Source of the DNA: Hypericum androsaemum
Lineage: Eukaryota; Streptophyta; Magnoliopsida; Malpighiales; Hypericaceae
Direction of reading: 5' to 3'
NCBI GenBank assembly: GCA_963995505.1
Contig: OZ023194.1
Location: 13,326,428 to 13,390,427 of the forward strand
Length of the DNA: 64,000 bases
Shown here: one piece after another, positions 11,100 to 22,253 of the stretch
Layout: every line of letters starts with the position of its first letter
Numbering within the stretch: the first letter of the stretch is position 1
Notes under the pieces: model-generated
Told to the model about the DNA's origin: nothing
What the model saw: only the letters and a program-made list of their open reading frames with translations
Database searches by the model: none
Program-made: the position numbers and the translations under genes

Positions 11100-13294
11100 T
11101 CAAGGAACCTTGTCCTCAAGGTTCTGAGTAGCCAAAAATGTTGGAAATTTAGCTCGTACATCAGCTAAATCTTCCCAAGAATCATCTTCTGAACTCAGGT
11201 TAAGCCAAGAAATTAACACTTGATCAACAAGCTGAGTTCCCCTCTGCAACTTACGAGTAGCAACAATTGCAGCAGGTTGAATCTGAATCTCCCCATCGGA
11301 ATCAAGAAGTGGCAGAGTAGGCATAACAATCACAGGAGGAGGGAGCCCTTTCTTCAACAAATACACGTGGAAAACAGGGTGGATGCAACTCGATTTGGGC
11401 AGGTCCAGCTTATAAGAAACCTGGCCAAACTTCTGCAGAACTGCATACAGACCATAGAATTTAGCTGAAAGCTTCAGATTCCTTCTCATAGCAACACTGG
11501 TTTGTCTATAGGGTTGGAGTTTCAAGTAAACCCAATCACCTACTTCAAATGTTCTTTCAGTCCGTCTCTTGTCAGCCTGAACTTTCATACGGCTCTGGGC
11601 TAGGAGCAAATTGGCAGCGATGACCTTCAATACAGCTGTCCGAGCTGTAAGGTAATCATCTACTGCAGCGATAGCACTCGATTGTGCATGCCATCCTGGA
11701 AGTTCAGGCGGAGAGTAGCCGTAAAGGGCCTCAAATGGTGTCATCTTCAAGGAGTGATGGTAATTCGTGTTATACCAATACTCTGCTAATGCAAGCCACT
11801 GAGACCAGAGTTTAGGTTTCTCAAAGCAAAAACAATGCAGATAAGTTTCGAGACACCTGTTGACTCTCTCCGTTTATCCATCAGCTTGAGGATGATAAGC
11901 TGTACTAAGCTGGACAATGGTTTCCAAGAGTGTGAAGAGCTCCTGCCATAGTTTGCTTGTGAAAATCTTGTCATGGTCACAAGTTATGGTTCCTGCCAGA
12001 GTTTTGCTACCTGCAAGGCAGTAAAAGGATGAGATAAGGCCAAGAAGTGGCTATACTTGGTGAACCTGTCAACCACCACTAAGATAACATCTTTGCCAGA
12101 TGATTTTGGTAAACCCTCTATAAAATCCATTGAAATGTCTTGCCAAGCTTGTTCAGGGATTGGAAGTGGTTGTAATAATCCTGGATATGCTACTTGTTCA
12201 TCCTTGCATTGCTTACAAACTGAGCAATTAGCCACTGCAGTATGAACTTCTCCTTTAAGTCCTGGCCAGTAAAACAACTTTCTGATTCTCTGATAACTCC
12301 CTGCCATACCTGAGTGGCCTCCAACTGCAGATTTATGCATCTCATCAACCAAATGAGACCTCAGATGACCAGAACTCCCCACATAAATTCTTCCTTTATA
12401 TCTCAGAATTCCCTCGCTGAGTTTGAAGTCTGGTACAGCAGTTGAATCTACTAAAAATTTAGTCTGCAACTCTTGAGCAAAGTCATCATTGGAGTAAGAA
12501 TCAACTATCTCAGAATGCCACTTGGGAAATACCACTGTGGTTGATAACAACATTAAATCACCATCAGCTTGAACATCTACAGATTGATGCCTGCGAGACA
12601 ATGCATCCGCAGCAACATTTTCTTTCCCTTTCTTGTAAGAGATAGAGAAGTCCAGCCCTAACAATTTAGACACCGCTTTCTTTTGTAAACTCGTATTAAC
12701 CTTCTGATCAAGCAAGTACTTAATACTGGATTGGTCAGTTTTAACGTAAAAGTGACCATTCTCCAAATATGGCCTCCATTTATCTACAGCAGCCAAGACA
12801 GCTAACAGTTCCTTCTCATATATGGATCTACCAGCATTTCTATGACAAAAAGATTGACTAAGATAGGCTAAAGGCTTACCTTCTTGCATCAAAACTGCAC
12901 CAATTCCCCTTTGGCATGCATCCGTCTCCACCACAAAGGACTTACTAAAATCTGGCAGAGCAAGAACAGGGGCATTTGTCATGCACTTTCTCAGCTCATA
13001 AAAGGCTTCCTCAGCTGCACAATTCCATTTGAATCCACCTTTCTTCAACAAATCATATAAGGGTCTACATATGATTCCATAATTCTGAATAAATTTTCTA
13101 TAGTAACCAGTTAACCCTAAAAAACTTCTAACATCAGAGACAGTTTTTGGTAGTTGCCAGTCTGCCATAGCTACAATTTTATCTGGGTTTGTACTCACAC
13201 CTGCTGCTGTGATAACATGTCCAAGGTATTCAATTTGACTAGCTCCAAAAGCACATTTGCTTAGCTTTGCATAGAATTGCTGCTCTCTGAAAAT
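11100..13294 (-). pseudogene. Gypsy pol 3' part: RT end, RNase H, integrase, chromodomain-like tail (broken)
   Basis: After an in-frame TAG at 13295-13297 the same frame continues to 11984. It holds the RT thumb (YAKLSKCAFG, FLGLTGYYRKFI), RNase H (ETDACQRGIGAVLMQ; KTDQSSIKYLL; ADALSR), the HHCC zinc motif of integrase (H...H...CSVCKQC) and the first catalytic region (DISMDFIEGLP). At about 11984 a small deletion shifts the frame. The second Asp region is readable in another frame (11885-11985), where a stop replaces a conserved Gln before TERVN. The last ORF (11100-11750) has the GPY-type module and a chromodomain-like end (VLISWLNLSSEDDSWEDL). Not expressible as one protein. Confidence 0.88.
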
Positions 13295-14122
13295 CTAAAG
13301 TGCTATACTCAGATGTCTGATGTGTTCTTGATGAGTTCTGCTGTAGACAAGGACATCATTAAAGAATACTAGGATAAAATCTCTTAGATGCTTCCCAAAT
13401 ACATCATTCATGAGAGCTTGGAAGCTAGCTGGCGCGTTAGTGAGACCAAAAGGCATCACTTTGAACTCAAAGTGACCATGATGAGTTCTAAAAGCTGTCT
13501 TTGGAATGTCCTCCTTCCTCATTCTGATTTGGTGATAATCAGATCTCAAATCTAGCTTAGAAAACACCGTAGCGCCATGTAATTCATCCAAAATGTCATC
13601 AATCATAGGTATAGGGAATTTGTTCTTCACTGTTACATTGTTAAGTTGCCTGTAATCGATGCACATACGCCAAGTTCCCTCTTTCTTTTTCACAAGTAGC
13701 ACAGGAGAAGCAAAGGGACTTTTACTTGGCTGAATGAAACCCGCTTGTAACAAAGCTTTAACTTGATTCTCAATCTCAGTTTTTTGGAAATAAGGGTACC
13801 TATAAGGCCTCAGACTAACAGGTTTAGCTCCAGGAGTTAATGTGATCTCATGATCAAAGCTGCGTTCTGGAGGAAGGGATGTTGGTTCTTGAAATATATC
13901 ATTGAAACCAGACAACAACTGCTGTAACTGTTCTTGAAATTTTAGATCTTTGGTCTTAATACTATGATGCTTAATATCCTGCACTTCCTGACTCTCATCA
14001 ACTAACAAAAACACCTCTTCAATATGTCCTGCATCCTTCTTTTCCATAGACTTTTGTAGTTGTTCACACTTGATAAAATAGCAATCTGCAAAAGCTAAGT
14101 CTGCAGAACCAGTTTTCATCAT
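13295..14122 (-). pseudogene. Gypsy reverse transcriptase segment, catalytic Asp replaced
   Basis: Separated from the gag-protease ORF upstream by a single in-frame TAG (14123-14125), and closed by another TAG at 13295-13297 where the family has Gln. RT motifs are in order: the [10 protein letters not shown] lead, [22 protein letters not shown], and [17 protein letters not shown]. The active-site box reads FFNDVLVYS. The first Asp of the usual F-x-DD motif is Asn, which should abolish polymerase activity. Confidence 0.88.
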
Positions 14123-15820
14123 CTACAGCTGATGAACATCAGATTCATCCATCCCTTGTAAAACTGTAGAATTGCCATCCTTCTTTACTATAGCTTGCAT
14201 TTTCCAGAAATCAAACTCAACTGAAGTTCCGAGTTTCTCTCCTTTCATCCAATCAGTGCCTAAAACCATGTCATACCCACCTAGCTTAAGGATCCTCATG
14301 TCTCTATTGAACTTTTGGCCTCCCATTTCCCATTGAAATCCTTTACATTGCTCTTTACTGGTCATTTTCTCCCCATTTGCAACTGTCACTACCACAGAAG
14401 GGATTGATTCTGGCTTCAAGGAAAGGGATTGCACTATATTGTCATCCACAAAGCTGAAGGTGCTTCCAGAATCTAACAATACCAAGAGTGGCTTCTTCTG
14501 ACTCTTTCCCTTGATCTTTAAAGTCCCACTCTGACAACTATTATCCACTTCAACAGCTTGGAGGGAAAGAATTGCAGCTCCTTGACCTCTTCCTGCCTCA
14601 TTGAGAACCTCTTCATCTTCTTCCAACTCAACTGGTTCATCCCATGACATCGAATTTAAGGTTGGTTTCTTCTTAGAAGCACACACATGACCAGAAAACC
14701 ACCTTTCTCCACATGTATAACAATTGGGATCCTTCTTGATTGACTTTCCATTGTTACTTCCCATACTATTACTGCCACTATAACTTTTGTTACCATAAGA
14801 GCTGGTGTTACTCTTGCTTGCAGCTGCATTATTCCTATCCTTGTTGTAAGTATAACCACTACCAAATCCTCTAGAATTCTTCCTATGCTTGAACATAGCT
14901 GTGATGGCAGTCTCATTCAACCTAGCAGATCTAATTGCTTCTGCTAATGAAGTAGGCCTAATAGTTGCCACCATTGCTTGTATATCTTCTTCCAACCCAG
15001 CTAAGAAACAAGAAGTAAAGTATTTCTCTGGTAGTTGTTTATTCTCCAGCAACATCAAACCCTTAAGTTCCTCAAATCTGTTCACATATTCTTCCACACT
15101 TCCAGTCTGTCTCAAATGTGTAAATTCCTTAACCATTGCATCATAACCTCTATCACCAAAACGCAAGTACAATGCTTCCACAAATTCTTCCCAACTCGCA
15201 GTTCGGTGATCCAAAATCCAGGAAAGAAACCAAATATCAGCCTTTTCATCTAGGTAAATGGTACTAACATCAATTTTCCTCTCATCAGAAACACGATTAA
15301 CCCTAAAATACTTCTCACATCTACGTACCCAAGCCTTAGGATTAATTCCAGAAAAGAATGGAATTTCGATTTTAGGGTTTCCAGGTATTACCGGAGGGTG
15401 GTTTTCTCGGCGTTCCAACATACGGCGTCGCTGATTCACCTCTTGAATACCCTCGAATCTCTGTCGATGAACCGATGGTTCAGGGTCCTCATCATCGTAC
15501 GAATTGGTGTCCTCGAACCCTTCGTTCCGTTGAGGAAACTCCATACCCAATCGCGAATTTGACCTGACCAGATTTTGGGAAAACCCCGCCGGAGTAGGGG
15601 CCGGGGTCGGAAGTAAGGGAGAACGCCTTACATCTTCCACCAATTTTCCCACCATAGCCGCCAAGGTCTTTAGTTGTTCTCTAACTTTGCAATTAGAGTT
15701 CTCCAGTGAAATAAATCGTTCCTTAGTCTCGTTTTCCCGTCGAGCACTTTCTTCCTCCTTGCTCAGCAATTTCTGTTCCACGTCCTTGATTTGTCCTTCC
15801 ATGCTTTTCGATCGCGTCAT
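14123..15820 (-). CDS. Gypsy gag-protease ORF (565 codons)
   Basis: The N-terminal region (about residues 1-75) is charged and probably coiled coil. The capsid-like retrotrans-gag region follows (IPFFSGINPKAWVRRCEKYF through EYVNRFEELKG and FLAGLEEDIQ, about residues 150-280). A Ser/Gly/Asn-rich stretch leads to a zinc knuckle CYTCGERWFSGHVC. The aspartic protease region has LLVLLDSGSTFSFVDD as its active-site motif. The ORF begins just inside the primer-binding site and stops at TAG 14123-14125, after which the same frame resumes as reverse transcriptase. The frame itself is open, but the element as a whole is defective. Confidence 0.88.
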   Translation of the reverse strand: MTRSKSMEGQIKDVEQKLLSKEEESARRENETKERFISLENSNCKVREQLKTLAAMVGKLVEDVRRSPLLPTPAPTPAGFSQNLVRSNSRLGMEFPQRNEGFEDTNSYDDEDPEPSVHRQRFEGIQEVNQRRRMLERRENHPPVIPGNPKIEIPFFSGINPKAWVRRCEKYFRVNRVSDERKIDVSTIYLDEKADIWFLSWILDHRTASWEEFVEALYLRFGDRGYDAMVKEFTHLRQTGSVEEYVNRFEELKGLMLLENKQLPEKYFTSCFLAGLEEDIQAMVATIRPTSLAEAIRSARLNETAITAMFKHRKNSRGFGSGYTYNKDRNNAAASKSNTSSYGNKSYSGSNSMGSNNGKSIKKDPNCYTCGERWFSGHVCASKKKPTLNSMSWDEPVELEEDEEVLNEAGRGQGAAILSLQAVEVDNSCQSGTLKIKGKSQKKPLLVLLDSGSTFSFVDDNIVQSLSLKPESIPSVVVTVANGEKMTSKEQCKGFQWEMGGQKFNRDMRILKLGGYDMVLGTDWMKGEKLGTSVEFDFWKMQAIVKKDGNSTVLQGMDESDVHQL

Positions 15821-15846
15821 TTGCTAGAATTTCCGAGGAATATCTA

Positions 15847-15858
15847 GCTCTGATACCA
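15847..15858 (-). other. Retrotransposon primer-binding site (tRNA-iMet type)
   Basis: The minus strand reads TGGTATCAGAGC, complementary to the 3' end of plant initiator Met-tRNA, with no gap to the CA end of the LTR at 15859. Confidence 0.9.
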
Positions 15859-16212
15859 TGTAATGTTCCGAATTGAGGAATTGATATTTAAGAACCCTAA
15901 TCTGTGATTTGGGGAAGAAGAAAATAAACGAGAGAGAGAAGAGGAATAGAAGAGAGGAAGAGGGGAATCACCGCCTCAAGTCAATTAAGAATTGGTAAAG
16001 TGTCAAGATAGTTCCAGAGTCTGTATACATTTCTACTTATAGTTCCTGGGCCTATACACATGCTAGCCCATATGGTCCAGCCCACATCCAATCTAAAGTT
16101 CTTTTCCCGCTAAGTCCTCTTTCTCGCTCAGTCCAGAATTCCTCTTCCCGCGCTTCCTCTTTATTGGTCCACATCAGCTGGTTCGTACACGTCAGCTGCC
16201 AAGCACATTACA
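15859..16212 (-). repeat. 5' LTR of the gypsy element
   Basis: 354 bp, TGTAATG...CATTACA, about 99.4% identical by eye to 10735-11088. Confidence 0.92.
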
Positions 16213-16985
16213 GTTAACTTTTTGCTTTACACGCTTTGAATTTTCAGGAAAGAGAAAAACTGAAATTATTAGATAGAAATTAACGAGATTATGGTTTAGT
16301 TGATGTTGTTTGTATTTGGAGTGTTTTTTTTTGTTAGTTTGATTTTGTTTCTACGTTGTATTTTTGGGTTGGTGTTTTGAGTTGATTTTTTCTCTAATTA
16401 ATTTTTATTTTTTTGTTTTTTAAGTAGGAGGGTATTTTGGTCATTTCATGTGGAGTTCACCGGAGAAAAAAGAATATTCCGGCTCTAGAGACCCGAGAGT
16501 CTATTATCATCAAAACTTAGGGACGGGATAATCATTTTTCAAAAGTCAGGGACCCTAGGGGGAGGTTGACCAAATGTCAAGAACTTGAGAGTAATTTACC
16601 ATATATTTTAACATACTTTATTAATTCAAAACATATTTTAAGATACTAATTTGTATAAATTTTACATCATCATTCATTTTATCAAATTTCATAAATGGTC
16701 ATTGTGATCGCCGTCTTGTTGTAAAAATATATTTCAATCAGGTGTTGCAATTGAATAAACTATATGTCGAGATTTTATTTGACTTGAATATAGGCAAAGT
16801 AATTTTTTGATATTTTTGTATTTATTGCTCAAAATTCATTTTAAACATTTTTTGAAGAAAAAAAATGTAAACATCTCTTATGTAATAACTTGTCAACTGT
16901 GATATTTTCTCCAGTCCGAGAAAATTTACACGGTAAAGCATAAATATTTTTTAATAAAGTTACATATGCTTATTTTAAAAAATTA

Positions 16986-17816
16986 GGAAAAGTTCACATT
17001 TGGTACCTGGGATTACACAGTTTTTGCGACATGTTCCTGTGGTCTGAAAATGCCAATATTGGTCCTGAGGTTTATCCCTTTTTTGCGACAGAGGCTCATG
17101 ACCTCTCCCGAGCTAAAATTATCTCCGAACCTAGTTGGCAATATGAGGTGGCATGCCACGTCGAATTATTTAACCGGTTGACAATATGAGGTGGCACGAA
17201 ATTAAATATCATTTTCAATCCCATAGATTTTTATAGTTTTTAAAAATATCCCCCTTTCTTCTTCTTCCTCCTCCCCTCTCTCTCTCCTCCCTCATGCGCC
17301 TCTCTCTACTCCCTTCCAAGAGCAACATAGCCACTTAATCACAAAAAGCTCTATTTTTCTACAACTTTGAACTCCGACATAACTAAAAGTGGGGTCGGGA
17401 TCGATGGGCCCCACCCAAGGCATGAACTCCCACATAACTAAAAATGGAGATGGTGTTGTGGCTTGAAGGAGATGGGTTGGGTTGGGTTGGGAGTTGAATG
17501 AGATGGATTGGGTTGGATTTGGTTAGGATGGGGTTGAAGGAGATGGTGTTGATTTTTTGGTATTTAAATGACGTTTTTGAAAAGTTAATAGGACTTTTTT
17601 GAAATTTTTCTAAAGTCACATCATTACCAAAGGGCTAACGATATTGTTGAGGTGTTATGCCACACATCAGGTGCGGAGCCAATTTTGACTCGGACTGCGT
17701 CCCGAGCCTCTGTTGCAAAAAATGGGTAAACCTCTAGACCAATATTGGCATTTCCAGACCACAGGATCATGTCGCAAAAATTGTGTAACCACAGGTACCA
17801 AATGTGAACTTTTCCC
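16986..17816. mobile_element. Non-autonomous element with about 170-bp terminal inverted repeats
   Basis: The left end ggaaaagttcacatttggta and right end taccaaatgtgaacttttcc are inverted. The similarity continues inward through 'ttttgcgacatg', 'tgccaatattgg' and 'cagaggctc'. The flanks aaaaaatta (left) and aaaaaagtt (right) resemble a decayed 9-bp duplication. Unit B keeps the empty site at about 21705-21725. The interior has no ORF of note. Mutator-like is the likeliest class. Confidence 0.75.
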
Positions 17817-18394
17817 AAAAAAGTTAGATAAATCCTAACAAACACGTTGTGATCAGGATCTGTTAGGAGTCGAGTTTCCATCGTATGATTCGTACATAAT
17901 CTGTTTTAATTTTCAATATTATGGGCCGCCGATTACTCCTGTTACGAATTATATTTTTATTCCAATTGAACTCGTCAATGAGCAAACTTGTAATCGCACT
18001 AATTGACTCGTAACATGACTTCCAAATGTTCCTGGTTACCACTATAATCTAACCCATTCTTCTCAAACATCGTCAAGGCTTCATCCATATGATAATATGA
18101 ATCTGCATCGAATTTTATTCCGTGCAGGGTCAGAATGACCACATTCAACATCGTTGGATTGTTGGCTCGGATACCAGATGGTATCAACCAAAAAAATAAA
18201 AAATAAACGACAATGTACATTCTCTCAGATGCATAAAAGTGAGATTTGCAGTTATGTCAGAAGACATCAGTATATGAACATGAATGAACTGTGCTGTTAC
18301 ATTCGAACTCTGATCAAACATGTAATATATATATATGGAAATTTAATAAGTTCTGAGTTAAGTTTACTCAAAATGCAGATACATCTGCCCATAA

Positions 18395-19654
18395 TCAAAT
18401 CCGCCCATCTCTGAACAACAAGAACCAATCCATCTGGCCATCTTTCGGCTCCCGCTCGATTTCGCGGACTGGCTGCAAATACTCCTTAACGCTTTCCATC
18501 TCCAATTTCCCTAGCTTGATGAGCTCCTTGTCATCGTTCGGTCTTATGTGTGTCTGCATAGCAAAAGAAGAAGAAGAAAAAAAGATTAATCTTCCGGATG
18601 CAAGCACAATTGAACAACTAATTGTGAATCAATCAGCACCTCGACATTTTCTTGGTTAGCTATAGATCTGAGCGAAACCAGGCTCGGAATGTGATCAACG
18701 ACTTGGATTTGCTTGAACAACAGCAATGGATTCGGAACATCATTCCCGTCCCCAAGCCAGCTGTATGCCCAAAAAGGAGCTTCAATTTTCTCCCTCCTGA
18801 AAATCTTAGTCCAAGAACCCTGGACGCCGTAATCTTTCATAATCCAAGTGTCTTTGAGTCCAGAAAAAGCAATATCCTTCCACTGCCTTGAACCCGCAAG
18901 GATTGAAACCTGAATCTTCAGGAGTTGCGAGCACATAAAACTGCTCGGACTCGAAATCGAAAGCACGGATAACATAGCTCGGATTCTCAGCGTCGAGCCA
19001 GTGCACAGCCCCGTTCACATAGGTGTCCACATATTTAGTATAGAATGCAAAATGAGAGTTGAAAGGGGCTGGTCCAATACTCCGCCAGGAAGCGGTGGCA
19101 CCGCCAATCACGTAAACCCTAGCCTCGTAGCGGCGTTTCTGAGGTGGTTTGCCAAGACACACAACCGCCAACACCTTGAACCGCTTCTCGCTGGCAACAA
19201 ATCCAATGGCAGCACCGCAAACTTCATCTTCCTTATAGTTACTAACAACTCGGGGCAGAGTCATGGACTCGCCCAAGATCGGGTTGCAAACCGTAACTTC
19301 TATCCCCACGGGGGAGATGACGCAAACGAAGCCGTTACACGAATTCGCAAAGTATCCTCGGGGAACACAAACGCTGTGGCTAACCGCTTTGCCTCCTCGA
19401 AGATCGAATAGCGCGACGCAGCAGCTGGGGAATCTGTAGAGAAGGCTGGTGCGTGACGCAGAGGAGGGGAGGAAGGCGAGTTCGGGATCCGAGACCATAG
19501 CCAACAGACGCTTGCAAACTAGCTTGCAGGAAAACATGGCTTCTAGAGACGACCGCGACAGGATCTCCTGGATCAGCTCGTCCGGGAGGGACAACAACAG
19601 GGGACTCGTCTTCTTCATATTCATATTCATAGGGCTAGGGCTTCGGCTTGCCAT
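18395..19654 (-). pseudogene. F-box protein gene, copy A, frameshifted
   Basis: Same structure as intact copy B. Exon 1 is 18640-19654; exon 2 is 18395-18553 after an intron with donor GAG|GTGCTG and acceptor TGCAG|ACACAC. It starts MASRSPSPMN; the F-box (LLSLPDELIQEILSR...LVCKRLL) lies at about residues 18-55, followed by F-box-associated segments (VCNPILGESMTLPR, YVNGAVHWLD, IRAFDFESEQF). Near 18872 two bases are missing relative to copy B, just after the FKAVEG codons, so exon 1 is 1015 nt (not a multiple of 3). The downstream frame still reads FSGLKDTWIMKDYGVQGSWTKIF. Exon 2 codes THIRPNDDKELIKLGKLEME and is longer at its end than in B. Probably a recent pseudogene; a sequencing error is the main alternative. 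Confidence 0.8.
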
Positions 19655-20170
19655 TACAATATAATAGGGTTCGATGCTCGACTCTGCATGCTGAAATACC
19701 AAATATTAAAAAAAACCAAAGCTATTGGCTTGGGAATTTCATCAAACAGCTTATATGCTCAACCAAACCAACCTCTCACCACACACTTTTCAGCTTAATT
19801 AAGCTTATCGGGTTACCTGAACCACCGAGCAACTACGACGAACCACCGCGGGAGGTGAGCTGTTGTAGGAGTGGAGGAAGACCGGAGGTCGGGGAAGAAA
19901 TCGCACCCCCTTTTTTATTTCTGTGCTAGGGTGGGGGAAATTGGGTGAAATCCGGGAAGAAATCTCCCTAGTTTTTACTATTTTACCCCTCAGTTGGGTG
20001 GATATTACTCTTAAACCCGGTATGCTAACATGTTTAATTAACGGTCGGACTGCGTTTTTTTTAAATCTTGATTTAGATTATAATTCAGTTCCTGTTTCGT
20101 TGGAAAGGAAATCGTAGTCCTCGTGAGATCGGACCTGACTTTATTTTTTGAAATTAAGATTTTTATGGAT

Positions 20171-21037
20171 TTTTGATCAAAGCTCAACAACAATTAACCA
20201 AAATCCATGAATTAAATTAATGAAACAAAATTTATTAATAACATCAATTGAACTTACTTGTAGAAGTATGATTACCTGGATCGTAACAAAATTCTTATTT
20301 TTTCGTTACTCGTCATCGGTCAGTTCTTGTACACGGATTAACGAGACAAAGAACAATTTCCACGAACTAAATGCCTCGGAACCAAAACAAGGGAATTGCA
20401 AGATCAAGTTCTCCTTTCATCACTTGCGTTGGAATCTATTTCCAGTGTGTAGAGAGCTTCCTCTCTTTGCTTTTTTCCCATCTTCTTTTTTGTGCCCCAG
20501 CCCAAATGCCTCCCCTTTTTATAAAGGAAACCAAAAGAAACTTCCCTCCCAAGGAAAGTCATCAAAGGGGTGTACGTGGCATTTGTTTAAAAGGATATTA
20601 GAAAGAAAATTCCAAGCGTTAGCGAAACGGCTTTCGTGCAGCTTTTAAGTAGTAATTACGATGGGACTCGTTGGTGACTGGGCGTTAAGCGTCACGAGTT
20701 TATGTGAGATAGAGCGAAGCAAGCCCACACTGGCAGAAACTGTTATTAACAATCCTGCTCTCTTCATTTTTATAAGTTAAGTTAAAGCGGACCAAAATCT
20801 CACAGAGAGATGTGACATCAATCGAAAACAGCTCATGGGTGCCACGTTGATATCCACCACATGATGTAAATAACTAACATCTCTCACTCATACATAATTA
20901 ATTATAATCAATATTCTCTCATTTTATGTTTGGCGGATAATTGTCGTACGACCAACATGCATCGAGTACACTTAGCTAAATTCAAAAGCACAAAATGGCC
21001 ACTTGAATAATAGTATCTCGATTATCTCCATTACGTA
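20171..21037. other. Spacer between duplicated units A and B; no gene
   Basis: One ORF of 142 codons exists (20220-20648, +), but it shows no family motif and has a composition like surrounding DNA. Nothing else seen. Confidence 0.5.
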
Positions 21038-21102
21038 AACTTGAATATCACCTGATATAATCGTTCACCAAGTTGTAAATCGACTATTGTCTCGAATATC
21101 AG

Positions 21103-21219
21103 ATTCTGCAAACGGCCTTCGGCTACGAGCCGTACCCTGGCTTTCATGCCAGCGTGAAGGCAAAGACGGAAGCCGAGCGCAAGAAGTGGATGGACAAGAA
21201 AGCGAAGAAATCCACTTAA
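21103..21219 (+). pseudogene. Orphan copy of the last exon of the DUF962 gene
   Basis: The 117-bp exon 4 copy has the same length as the original at 5782-5898 and an open frame (TAFGYEPYPGFHASVKAKTE ... STOP). The splice acceptor is retained, with the first exon base G changed to A. No upstream exons accompany it, so it cannot encode the protein. It marks the left part of unit B. Confidence 0.85.
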
Positions 21220-22253
21220 GCTTGGAGGAGTCACAGAGTAGACATCTATCTCCATTGGCTGCTGCTCGACCTATGTAAGTATAATGGTGAGAATTGTCCG
21301 TGCTGATGTATCTAATTAAGAACTCCTCTCTCGTGTGCTTAAATAAACTTCTCTTTTGGTCCCCTTAGTTACACTCGGTATCTTATCCGATACTCGAAAG
21401 AATCCGAGGAACTCCGTAACTAATCAAACGATTTTTTGAAATAAGAGGTATCTGATCATTTTCTCAGTTATCAGATATGGGACTTTTGATATTAAAATAA
21501 AAGCGTACCACTGGTTTCGGGTAGACACCAAACTTAATACCGATCTTGTAGAACCATATATCGGAAATTATATAAATTTTATTGAATTGATATTATTATA
21601 ACTATGAAATTTAAATAGATGTCAATTGCTTAAAAAATCAAAGTAATTACTGCAACATTGAATTATGAAGTCAAAAATAATTTTTAATAAAGATACATAT
21701 ACTTATAAAAAAAGTTGGATAAATCCCAACAAACACGTTGTGATCAGGATCTGTTAGGAGTCGAGTTTCCCTCGTATGATTCGGATATAATCCGTTTTAA
21801 TTTTCAATAATATGGGCCGCCGATTTCTCCTTCTGTTAGGAATTAAATTTTTAATCCAATTGAACTAGCAAACTTGTAATCACACTAATTGATTTTGGAT
21901 TCTTACGAAGTTCGTAAGAAAACAACTCGCAACATGATTTCCAAATGTTCCTGGTTAGCACTATAATCTAACCCATTCTTCTCAAACATCGTCAGGGCTC
22001 CATCTATATGATAATATGAATCTATATCGAATTTTAATCCGTGCAGGCTCGTATACCAGATGGTATCAACCAAAAAAATAAACTACAATGTACATTCTCT
22101 CAGATGCATAAAAGTGAGTAACAGCAAAAGATCAGTATATGAACATGAATGAATTGTACTGCTACAATCGAAATCAAACATGTAACATATATATGGAAGT
22201 TTAAAAAGTTTATGAGTTAACTTTACTCAAAATGCAGATACATCTGCCCATTA

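Larger units (their letters stand above)
10735..16212 (-). mobile_element. Ty3/gypsy LTR retrotransposon (chromovirus-like), minus orientation
   Basis: Two 354-bp LTRs (10735-11088 and 15859-16212) begin TGTAATG and end CATTACA. I count two differences between them, both transitions. The initiator-Met primer-binding site TGGTATCAGAGC abuts the 5' LTR on the minus strand (15847-15858). A purine tract (GAAGGGCGGGAGC on the minus strand) abuts the 3' LTR at 11089. The coding order gag-protease-RT-RNase H-integrase with integrase last is that of Ty3/gypsy. No exact 5-bp target duplication is seen at the LTR edges, though ttaact occurs close to both (10725-10730 and 16214-16219). Several lesions make it non-functional. 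Confidence 0.93.
8065..16601. mobile_element. Outer Mutator-like element, host to two nested insertions
   Basis: The left arm begins gggcaaattactctcaagtc (8065) and the right arm ends with its inverted copy ...gagagtaatttacca (16601). The arms share about 150 bp ('ccctgacttttggaaaatga', 'gatgataatagactctcggg' and their complements). A perfect 9-bp duplication, tatatttta, flanks it (8056-8064 and 16602-16610), as expected for Mutator-like transposition. Removing the inner element and the LTR retrotransposon leaves about 1.4 kb of original element. No transposase is visible, so it is non-autonomous. Confidence 0.85.
5709..20170. repeat. Segmental duplication, unit A (DUF962 exon 4 to F-box copy A)
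   Basis: Homology with unit B (21038-23910) starts in intron 3 of the DUF962 gene and continues through exon 4 and its 3' flank to about 6893. It resumes at about 16945 and runs through the F-box gene and its 5' flank to about 20170. The sequence between 6893 and 16945 is absent from unit B. The two transposons at 6169-6645 and 16986-17816 are also missing from unit B. Confidence 0.8.

Noticed and set aside
20220..20648. 142-codon ORF between the duplicated units
   Set aside because: No motif; composition follows surrounding non-coding DNA.
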